Notes under the pieces: generated by a model
Databases searched by the model: none
Told to the model about the DNA's origin: nothing
What the model saw: the letters and a program-made list of their open reading frames with translations, nothing else
In this document: in pieces, positions 21,492 to 29,266 of the stretch
How positions within the stretch are numbered: the first letter of the stretch is position 1
How the letters are laid out: the number at the start of each line of letters is the position of its first letter
Made by a program: the position numbers and the translations under genes
DNA from: Paramacrobiotus richtersi
Taxonomy: Eukaryota > Tardigrada > Eutardigrada > Parachela > Macrobiotidae
Length of the DNA: 29,266 nucleotides
Direction of reading: 5' to 3'
Assembly: GCA_034698045.1 (NCBI GenBank)
Contig: JAQGAU010000391.1
Location: forward strand, 1-29,266

Positions 21492-22591
21492 GGAATCATA
21501 TTGATACTGGTCAATATTTTCCTCCGGCATCTTCCGTATCCGGGTGACCGCTGCGATGCAGCGGAAATAACTTTGTTGACTGATCTTTTTATCCTCTTCC
21601 CTGTATCCGTCTCAACACCGGCGCTTCCAGTCGATATACCATTATTCAAAACACGGCCAGTTCACTTTTCATACTTATCCAGTACCCCTTCGCGCTGCTG
21701 CTGCGCAATGTAGTCTTTACATTTTAAATTATGCGGAGGTTTTTTATGGATTATCGTAGCTTTTTTTGTATTATAACTACGGGTTTTTCCGTTGATTTCC
21801 ATGTATTTATTTTTACTCGGGCTATATTATTACAAGATTACTCATTTTGATCGGTGGGCATGGTGTGGCTATATACTACTTTTAGCTGCATATTTACATA
21901 TCTCTATAATTATTTAAAGAATTTAATCCGGAATTTCCATGTTTATTCAACAGAGTAATAACTGCAACGCTTGCGCTTGCCCGGGTGGCAGTTTGCGGCA
22001 TTACTCGCTGTTTTTGGTATTCTTATGGAAAAGGTGGCAACTGTTAGTGGCTCACAACAATAATAAACAAGCTGTAATCTTGATGTTATTATTAGTGCAG
22101 AGAAACTGGGCATTTTTTTAATGACAATACTCGGATCTACAGATGCTTTGGACACTGTAGGATGGTTAACAATATTAAAGAACAACCATCCCGTGACGTT
22201 TCAGTGTACATAAAAGTACTTAGCGGAAGCATAAAACTCTGGGTTACACTAACTTTCTAAATGGTTTATATCATACATACTTCGGTGTACACCGAGAATA
22301 TCTTTAATCAGCTGCTGCAGTGTAATAATAAAGCATTAAAAATCAGGAACAAATCACAGAACGATGTCTGCAACACAGTGAACACGAAAAACCTCTCATT
22401 CAAACACGCTACAATGAACGCTGTGCATTCCCAAAATCCAAAGTGAGCTACGTTTGAAATAAATTACTAAAGTAGAATGAAACTTCGCACAGAACAATTA
22501 AAAGCTGACAAAAACAAGATGCAGAAATAATTTAGACAGATTGGCAAACATAAAAGGCCATTATTACCTTCTAAGAAAGGTCACCAGCTGC
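21492..22591. other. AKH-corazonin intergenic region
   Basis: The 1.1 kb between the two convergent stop codons is AT-rich and should hold both 3' UTRs. A plus-strand frame at 21,939-22,121 begins near a spliceable CAACAG but shows no precursor-like features. No further peptide gene was found. Confidence 0.6.
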
Positions 22592-22957
22592 TCAGTTCTT
22601 TTCCACGTTGTAAAACTGTTTAATCGCTGCTTGAATATCTTCCTTGCCCATGTCCTCTTGGCGCTGCAGTAAATCCACCAGGAAATGTGCAAATCCCGCC
22701 GGCTTCTCGGGCTGATTAAAGGTCACGCGCTGGCCGCTACTCGCCAGCGGATACCGGAAGTGCGCGGATGATGTAATCCCGGATTGGGCGCGCTTTCCAC
22801 CTGGCATCCATCCCCGGCTGTACTGGAATTTCTGTCCGGCAGCGGGGTGCATAAGACTAAAGGTCACGAGGACCAACGCGATCCCCATCCACCAGGACGT
22901 GGGGAGTGCACGCCGGGATGATCCCATCAACTGGACGTACATGTTGCGTAGATTCAT
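22592..22957 (-). CDS. Crz: corazonin precursor
   Basis: Secreted neuropeptide prohormone, sister family to AKH; corazonin acts through a GnRH-receptor-like GPCR in stress and metabolism in arthropods. A single coding exon encodes 121 residues. After a basic N-terminus, residues 23-41 (WMGIALVLVTFSLMHPAAG) form the signal-peptide core. Gln42 starts QKFQYSRGWMPG, followed by Gly54 as amide donor and Lys55-Arg56. The FQYSRGW core is the corazonin signature; insect corazonin is QTFQYSRGWTN. The rest (LVDLLQRQEDMGKEDIQAAIKQFYNVEKN region) is an acidic helical associated peptide without Cys. ATG codons at residues 6 and 11 are alternative starts; I chose the first. A TATATA-like box at 22,991-22,999 is too close for an unspliced UTR, but a CACATTAG acceptor two bases before the ATG would allow a 5' UTR intron. 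Confidence 0.9.
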   Translation of the reverse strand: MNLRNMYVQLMGSSRRALPTSWWMGIALVLVTFSLMHPAAGQKFQYSRGWMPGGKRAQSGITSSAHFRYPLASSGQRVTFNQPEKPAGFAHFLVDLLQRQEDMGKEDIQAAIKQFYNVEKN

Positions 22958-23026
22958 GGCTAATGTGACGTTTGAATAGCTTAAACGCTGAATATATAAT
23001 GTGTAGTAGGTCGAATCGAGTCAAGA

Positions 23027-23203
23027 ATGAGCTCTCAATCTGCCAATCCTTACAGTGCCAAGCGCCGGTTATCCAGAGTTTACCAAAGGACGGTTGTGAT
23101 CCGGATATGCGGAAGAGATGGTAATGAAGTGCGAGTTATTGCAAATCCATATGGCGAGCGCCTAGATCTGACAGGACGCTTTGCAGCAAATCAATCTGTC
23201 TAA
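23027..23203 (+). CDS. possible 58-residue basic microprotein, divergent from corazonin
   Basis: An ATG with A at -3 opens 58 codons (MSSQSANPYSAKRRLSRVYQ, then TVVIRICGRDGNEVRVI and ERLDLTGRFAANQSV) to a TAA. It is basic at the start and strand-like later, with no signal peptide. A TATATAAT lies 35 bp upstream and an AATAAA at about 23,356. I do not recognise it. Length alone does not exclude chance. Confidence 0.3.
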   Translation: MSSQSANPYSAKRRLSRVYQRTVVIRICGRDGNEVRVIANPYGERLDLTGRFAANQSV

Positions 23204-23705
23204 TCAACTTTTTATACGCTCCAATCCAATCTCGTTATCAGTTGGTGCTTCTTATCACGCAATCAACGGTCTCCTGTTGATGGGGGCTTTTAGTACACCC
23301 TGACACACCGGGCAACTGGGAATTTGGGTGAAGTTTACGGCCGTGCCACGCCATAGACAAATAAATATTATTACTAGTGGGGCGACAGGCTTTTATGACT
23401 TAATAACGGCAATCGAACGGTGCAGCGGGTGATTGGATTGAAAATGTTATTGCTGCCGTCATAGCACATGACGCGGGGTTTACCTATAACTGTCATCATC
23501 TTGATTGGCTCTCTTCCCGCTCCGTAATAACAGGGTGAAAGCAAGGCTCATTGTACGGGGTGTATTGGCAAGATCTCGCACCTGGTTCCCTTTAATTGCT
23601 ATTGTGTTTAAATGTCGAGCTAATCGCTTCCCAATGCATACAAGAATAAAGCGGGTTTTTGACACATCGTGGCTTTCTTCTGTGGCATGCACGTGGATGT
23701 AAGAA
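23204..23705. other. no gene recognised
   Basis: Overlapping frames on both strands at 23,480-23,702 have no family features. An AATAAA at about 23,356 could end the preceding small frame. Confidence 0.35.
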
Positions 23706-23885
23706 ATGGCTGGTCGTCAACATCCGGCCCGCGGGGGCCCAAACAAACCGGTTTATGTAATTGCGGCTGCCTCTGTGCTGACATACTGTGCATTACAATG
23801 GCCGAATATGGACAAACAGAAGGTTAATAAAGATGCGATAAATCTTGTTCGTTTATTCGTTTGGGGTGGCTGTGATCCAGCCTAG
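23706..23885 (+). CDS. possible 59-residue single-pass membrane protein
   Basis: An ATG in good context (purine at -3, G at +4) opens 59 codons: a basic, Gly/Pro-rich start (MAGRQHPARGGPNKP), one hydrophobic segment (VYVIAAASVLTYCAL), and a Lys-containing tail ending VWGGCDPA. This plan fits small mitochondrial inner-membrane or small integral membrane proteins, but I recognise no family. A GTTAAT after QK could act as a donor, in which case the last third would differ. An AATAAA at about 23,826 lies inside the frame. Confidence 0.35.
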   Translation: MAGRQHPARGGPNKPVYVIAAASVLTYCALQWPNMDKQKVNKDAINLVRLFVWGGCDPA

Positions 23886-25788
23886 ATAATTAGCTTTGTT
23901 AGGCTAACCTCTTATGTGACGATATAAGCACTGAGGTTGAACCAGCTCAACGTAGATACAGCTGCTTAATCCAGCCGTGTCTGTTAGTACATATACAGTG
24001 ATTCCTTCGTAAATGGATGGCAGGTCAGGTTCTGTCGAACCCATGCACAGAATTTAACGTCATAGGTACATACAGTACACGTGTCTAATCCCAAATGTTG
24101 CATCAAAGTTCCTTCGCAAACAAGAACCAACCAAACACACTCGCAAAATGTTGCCACAACATTTTTTAATTTAAATGCTAGGTTTTAGCAAAACGTTGCG
24201 AAGACGACTTACCTCAATACGCGCAGAAACGTGCACCAGCCCACAGACGTCCTGATTTATATTAATAATCATCATGCTCTCAATACTGGCATCATATGCA
24301 TGTCTGTACCACTATAATACGGATTTTAAAATGATTTTCAAAGTTAATACGTAGATCCGCAGGCCTTGTGCCCCTTTGTGTTGCTGCAACATTTTCCACA
24401 GCAAAAAATAGCGAAACCCCTACATATAACAAACGGGAAATGTTATAAATTTTCTTACTACTTACACCTTCCGAGTCCACACTTTTTCGAATTGCATTAC
24501 AATTTTTCCGAGTTACAACATTGTGTGTTCGTACAGTTAGCAGATGTTGGGTTTGCAAGGATGCTGCAAAACGATGCAAAAAAGAGTATGGACATAGCAT
24601 AAGGCCGCGAATGCGTACGGCGGAGTTTCCATTCAGAGAAGGTCAGTTACTCCACTGCACGCAACTGGGAATTTCTCGAACTCTTGCATGCTAATTCATT
24701 ATTCAAGTTCCACAACAACCAAGCAAAAAAACGATAACGGGTACTTCTATCGAGAACATCTTCATGCTGCAGCATACAGAGTACATTGGGGACTTTGTGG
24801 GCACGTCACGGCACGTCGTAAACGATGCGGTAATGTTGATCGACATAATGTATCGAAACATGGACAATGATGCACATGCATGTCGGGAGTTCAAGGACAA
24901 AGTGGGCGCTCATACTATTGTTCCTTTGTGGGCATCTCGCGCTATGTCGCCAATGTGGGGATTTGGGTGTGGGCGTTTGCGACGAACATGTACAAATCAC
25001 GTTCGTTACATGGTTTGCTTTTTACCGAAGGCTTTGTCTTCTTGCCGTTTTGTGCAATGAAATTAGAAATTTAGAATAATCAGTACACTTACTGTAAACA
25101 TGTTAAGACAACATATTTCAGCGCTGCGACATTTACACCATGGCAAAGTATGACGTCACTGACGAGCAGAATTATGTTGTTATATTGTACAGTAGATACA
25201 TATCTTGTAAAAATAAAACTGTACGATGAGCTACTATTACGGTAGTATGACATCATACCACGGACCATCCTACGGCAATATGATATCATTCCACCGTAAC
25301 AGCGACGCAAAAAACAAGGTTTCCAGATTTAACGTTTAATGTACAGTATATCAGATATCATTGCCTTGTCATCTACGCTCGGCTGGTGCTGAGATTTCTT
25401 GAAAATTAGTCTGTACGTGGCAGACATGTTTTCAGTCGCACATCGCTTATGAGAAAATGCTGTTCAGACTTCAGAGAACTCGTTGATGCGACAGTATAGT
25501 ACGCGATCAACGTGTGAATCTAGCAAAGATAGCCTGCAACAAGATGAGAAACCGGATAGTCTGAACTCTGACGTACAAGAATTCAACTGCATTAAATTGC
25601 CTCTAAATATGGTACATAATGTTCATAAACAGCCAGGCCGTAAATCCCACTGTTTTGTGCAATTCAAGTTATAATTTGTATTAGATCGACCTGAACAGTG
25701 ATTGATTCATATTGCATACTAGTTTAATTTAACAAAAGCATTCGTTGTTCCGGCCATCGTCGTCAGTCGGTCGCTTACCCTTATCACG
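23886..25788. other. no gene recognised; one diverged direct repeat
   Basis: Several overlapping frames at 24,688-25,079 include an imperfect direct repeat of about 70 bp with a 128-bp offset (about 24,783-24,850 and 24,911-24,978), both containing TTTGTGGGCA. The repeat reads in different frames in the two copies, so I do not call a gene. Confidence 0.35.
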
Positions 25789-26048
25789 ATGTTTTCGTGC
25801 AGGTTATTATGGACTGGTGTAATTACTAGCAGAAATGTCTCTCTTCGTTCGCCATTAAAACAAGCGAGCGAGCAGTACAGTCCCGACTACTGGTCATCAC
25901 TGTACGGTCTGTACCTGGGGCTAATTGGGGTAAATTTTTTATTTCATTTTTTGAATTTTTTATGTGTCAGCATTGTATCCGGGCTATTGCCAAACAAACA
26001 TACAAGCCTGTACCTCTTCTACCGTCTGCAACTACACTTAAATCATAA
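25789..26048 (+). CDS. small protein with mitochondrial-type presequence, two exons, 41-nt intron
   Basis: Exon 1 (25,789-25,929) encodes MFSCRLLWTGVITSRNVSLR and on through SPDYWSSLYGLYLGLIG. An intron at 25,930-25,970 (GTAAAT...TATGTGTCAG, almost all T) is followed in phase 0 by exon 2 (25,971-26,048) ending PVPLLPSATTLKS and TAA, 72 residues in all. The first 27 residues are rich in Arg, Ser and Leu with no acidic residue, as in mitochondrial targeting peptides. A TCAGT initiator-like motif lies 25 bp upstream of the ATG, and two AATAAA signals follow 26 and 39 nt after the stop. If the intron is retained, a different hydrophobic tail results. The family is not recognised; a small respiratory-chain or assembly subunit is possible. 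Confidence 0.5.
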
Positions 26049-26073
26049 TAGTTAAAAGGTAATACACGCGCTC

Positions 26074-26092
26074 AATAAATATTGAAAATAAA
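26074..26092 (+). terminator. paired poly(A) signals
   Basis: AATAAA at 26,074-26,079 and again at 26,087-26,092, just after the stop of the small two-exon gene. They suit a very short 3' UTR. Confidence 0.5.
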
Positions 26093-26939
26093 TGTGGAAA
26101 ACGTATTACCTACAAATCATATCGAAAGGTAATATTGTTAGAACTGTTACGGTAACAAATAACATTTAAAATTTCAAGAGGGACAGATGAACTTACAGCT
26201 ATTGCTATCACTACAGTAAGCAGCCGCTAACCGGTTTACGTAAATGTTAATTAAGTAAAACTGTTAAAGTCGAAACCGCTCTCAATAAGAACTGATCTCA
26301 GTCAGCAGTCCAGACCGCTGTTTTGTATACAATCCATTTCGGCTGCGCACTGAAACTGTCACTTTAAGTAACCCGCCAGCGCCTGGTACCAGAAAGAGTG
26401 TAACTTATGAGCTAAAAACCGGCACCTAACTATTAAAAGTTGATTCAAAGAAATGGAATTTCAGAGATTTTTTCTGAACTTTGGTCAGCGAGGGTAGCAT
26501 GATGCCATTTTGGCATCCGTTGCCCGTGGGCATGATCCCAATATCACCGTACTAGAACCTATTGTTTCCACATTCGCCACGGAAGTTTGTCAATCTTAAA
26601 AGCACAGGCGCAAGCACTGCTGTATTGTCTATGGCTTTGTCTGTTAAACTTTTCATTTAAAGCACATACTATGGTCAGTTTCGCTAGGGCTTTACGCTGG
26701 GGAGCATCTGGCGGTAATCCGAATGACCAATGGGCAGTTTTAAAAATTCTTGTTTAATTTATAAGAAAAATCATTTGAAAAATTAATTTTTATGGGGTAA
26801 TAATCAAGTTACCTGACTTTTGCAAATTCATATGACATTACCAGTATGGCAAACAAAATAAGAGTTTTTTGTTCGCAGACTTTATAAATTAACTTTTACA
26901 GGAGTTCTCTGGATGCTCTGTATTCTAATAATATTCCCC
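26093..26939. other. no gene recognised
   Basis: AT-rich sequence without recognisable frames, repeats or RNA genes. Confidence 0.4.
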
Positions 26940-27062
26940 CTAGTAAGCCTGTTGCTCTGAACTGGGCTGTGGCTCCTTTAAATAACTAACAAACTGGCCA
27001 ATGTTGCTTTGTTGCTCACTTGCCAGCCGGTTCCTATATGGAATGAATGCTGGCTCCGCCAT
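26940..27062 (-). CDS. possible 40-residue microprotein
   Basis: An ATG in an excellent context (CTGACCATGG) opens 40 codons: MAEPAFIPYRNRLASEQQSN then IGQFVSYLKEPQPSSEQQAY and a stop. It is hydrophilic and Gln/Ser-rich. A GTTAGT inside could be a donor. A TATAAT lies about 40 bp upstream of the ATG. I recognise no family, and a frame this short is easily chance. Confidence 0.2.
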   Translation of the reverse strand: MAEPAFIPYRNRLASEQQSNIGQFVSYLKEPQPSSEQQAY

Positions 27063-27480
27063 GGTCAGAAAGTGGCGCGATGTGGCAGATGTTGTGCAAA
27101 TTATACCGGCACGGCTGAAATCAGACTTGTGCCAGAGTGAAGAACAACAATCCTCGGTCAAGACAGGTGTCTCTCAATAGATAAGGTCACAGAATGCATA
27201 ATGGGCAGAGGACAAAATGGTGACCAACAATTTTTCGATGGATATCAGTTTTGCTAATTAGTGGTCATTCCGATGACCACTTGAGCAGCGCTCGCAGCTA
27301 GCTCAGAAGAAACTGCGTTGGATAGTACTTTGCTACAGTGCTTCCAATTGTTTGGTGTACTATCAAAGAAATAAATTGAAAAAATTAGTCACCAGGCATC
27401 GTGTGCACTTATGGGAATAAAAGGTAACCTATCGAATAATATATCCGCGTTTGATTGGTACGTTATTCGTCAGGAACGTT

Positions 27481-27822
27481 TCATGGTTTATTTTGCGTCC
27501 AAATTCCCGACCACTTATCAGTTTGTTTAATTAAGGCTGATTGTATTTGTTGTTGGCAACATTTTCGAATTATGTCCGATGCAACGAAGTGACACTGTCC
27601 GGTGCCAAAAGACAGTAAACCATCACTACTTTTATTACTACAGACCTTTTCAAAATGACATCGCTGGCGCATAAGGCCATCTACGCTGTTGAAAATGTTA
27701 ATGGTTAAAACATCCATCTCCATCTCATCTCGTTCATTCACCCGAGTATTAATATTCGGCATCGCGCCCAAAAGTGCGGCGGCATTGCTTTTGACAATAG
27801 CAAAAGATAAACGTTGTTTCAA
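27481..27822 (-). CDS. possible hypothetical protein or exon
   Basis: A minus-strand frame of about 113 codons. It may start at the internal ATG giving MPNINTRVNERDEMEMDVL or be an exon behind the acceptor-like GTCAAAAG. It contains several Cys (RQRCHFEKVC, GQCHFVASDIIRKCCQQQ). The final codons include an AATAAA. There is no family match; the plus-strand shadow is also open. I rate it low. Confidence 0.25.
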   Translation of the reverse strand: MKQRLSFAIVKSNAAALLGAMPNINTRVNERDEMEMDVLTINIFNSVDGLMRQRCHFEKVCSNKSSDGLLSFGTGQCHFVASDIIRKCCQQQIQSALIKQTDKWSGIWTQNKP

Positions 27823-28765
27823 AAAATTAATGATCCAGAGCGTGGGTCACCCGATTTCTCGAAAAGTTTACGACCTAAGAATTCAAACAGCTTTCCGTCG
27901 ATTCATAGCTTACTACGTTGTCGCTTATTACTTTTATAACGTCTCCAGCAGAGTGCGAGGTTCTCTATCACAATAGATTGATTTGGATGCATTTTTAACG
28001 CTACCGGTGATTTCCGTAGTTTGCGCTGCCTTGCAAACAAAGTCGATCCATAAACTTGTAATAAAAGATGCAGGACAAGTCGGTAAAAGTTTATAGCAGG
28101 AAGCAAAAATTAACTACACATGAAGATTGATCGCAAGATAATAATGCTATTGCCTGACGCTAACTAACGCGCATAAGTGCTAACTGACATGCTTGTTATG
28201 TCAGTGTGTTGCAGTTCATGAAAGGCTACTGGATTCCCGAGTCCATTTGTACATTAATGTTACAGTCTGGCCAGTGCGTGATTGTAATCAGTGGACGTAT
28301 GGGTGATATCACACCTCTCTGACTTCATGGCTCAAACGAGCATATGCACTCACCGCAGACAGTTGCCAGCAGCCAGTACCACTACCAATACATTTTGCTT
28401 TCGTAAGCACGCAGTAGATGAGCACATGAGTATACGAATCCCGTAAACATTCCTACTGGTCAATCGGTAATCGGTGTACGGGACACAAGGCACGAAGCCG
28501 GTGTTTCAATTCCGACATGCATCTTTAGTCTTTAAACGGCAGTGTTCTGTTAAATTCCTTTAAATAAGTTAACGCGAAGATTATTAACGAAATCAATTTT
28601 GGACATACGCAATTTTTATCGGCTGTAGTTAAGGTCAATGTGCCAAACGACTGCAAACTTTGGAACAATTTTGTGCCTGGTGTATGAGGATGACCGGCAC
28701 GCATTTGTTTAACAACAAGCAATTTCGATTTCCCTACACAACAACAGCTGCCCTGGCAAGAACTG
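27823..28765. other. no gene recognised
   Basis: Non-coding sequence leading into the satellite. Nothing supported was seen. Confidence 0.4.
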
Positions 28766-29266
28766 CCCAGTACCTGCCATGGAGTTCTGCGCTGTTCGGA
28801 CAACCCAAAGACTTGAGTACCCTGGTACTCCGCGTTACGTACCCCCATTTTAACCCTACTTGCCGTAGACTTTGATGCTATACAGAGAACCCGGGAACGC
28901 AAGTAACCGGGTACTCCGCGTTACATCCCCACTTTTTGCCTGTATATACTCTAGACATGCAAGTTAAACCGAGAATCCGAGAACCCAAGAACCCGGGTAC
29001 GCCCCGTCACGTACTTCACTTTCAGCCTGTACTTGCCATAGACTGTATGTCATACGGAGGACCCGAGAACCTAAGAACCCGGGTACTCCCCGTCACGTAC
29101 CCCACTTTCAGCCTGTACTTGCCATAGACTCTTTGTTATACGGAGAACACGAGAACCCAAGAACCGGGTACTCCCCGTCACGTACCCCACTTTCAGCCTG
29201 TACTTGCCATAGACTCTATGTTATACGGAGAACCCGAGAACCCAAGAACCCGGGTACTCCCCGTCA
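28766..29266. repeat. 85-86 bp satellite array, runs off the window
   Basis: The GGTAC.CC.CGT.ACGTACCCC block recurs at about 28,825, 28,909, 28,995, 29,081, 29,166 and 29,252, giving a period of 84-86 bp. Each unit continues through TTTCAGCCTGTACTTGCCATAGACT and TACGGAGAAC to a run of GAGAACCCAAGAACCCGGG. At least 5.5 units are in the window. The leftmost units are the most diverged (CCGCGTTACGT against CCCCGTCACGT), as expected at the edge of an array. Coding frames crossing it are artefacts of the repeat. Confidence 0.93.

Noticed and set aside
28525-29127. Frames on both strands over the satellite
   Set aside because: They follow the 85-86 bp repeat and have no independent support.
28766-29266. 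Regularly spaced repeats that could be taken for a CRISPR array
   Set aside because: The whole 85-86 bp unit is repeated, with no unique spacers, and the context is eukaryotic.

Overview
The window looks like animal nuclear DNA, most probably from a tardigrade (Hypsibius/Ramazzottius-like). It carries spliced genes with short GT-AG introns, an ErbB/EGFR-type kinase end, and two arthropod-style neuropeptide precursors. One of these, with the peptide QLSFSTGWGH, matches the tardigrade form of adipokinetic hormone as I remember it. The organism is an inference; no rRNA, tRNA or mitochondrial marker is present.

Layout. About 820-4,050 holds a FLYWCH-MULE DNA transposon (transposase on the minus strand, three exons, one frame break caused by a 12-bp-type tandem array) between repeat-rich ends. 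From 4,579 to 5,572 lie the last four exons of an EGFR-family receptor on the minus strand; the rest of the receptor is not visible. From 7,290 to 9,081 is a two-exon gene for a 441-residue protein. It combines a DNA/RNA non-specific endonuclease domain, of the kind found in bacterial polymorphic toxins, with a glycine-rich hydrophobic C-terminal domain. A degraded tandem paralogue without the nuclease part lies at 13,870-15,718, and a third copy of the 3' flank lies near 19,180-19,560. Between and after these are mostly non-coding stretches with a foldback MITE (12,590-12,717) and two smaller hairpins.

From 20,224 to 22,957 are two GnRH-superfamily neuropeptide genes in convergent orientation about 1.1 kb apart: adipokinetic hormone (plus strand, two exons) and corazonin (minus strand). 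Around and after them are several very small candidate genes. The best is a two-exon 72-residue protein with a mitochondrial-type N-terminus, a 41-nt intron and a poly(A) signal (25,789-26,092). The window ends inside an 85-86 bp satellite array that begins near 28,766.

There is no operon-like cooperation here. The biologically linked genes are the AKH/corazonin pair and the nuclease tandem array. The nuclease array is the best candidate for something undescribed: a toxin-type nuclease with eukaryotic introns, duplicated locally and apparently undergoing gene conversion of its C-terminal part.
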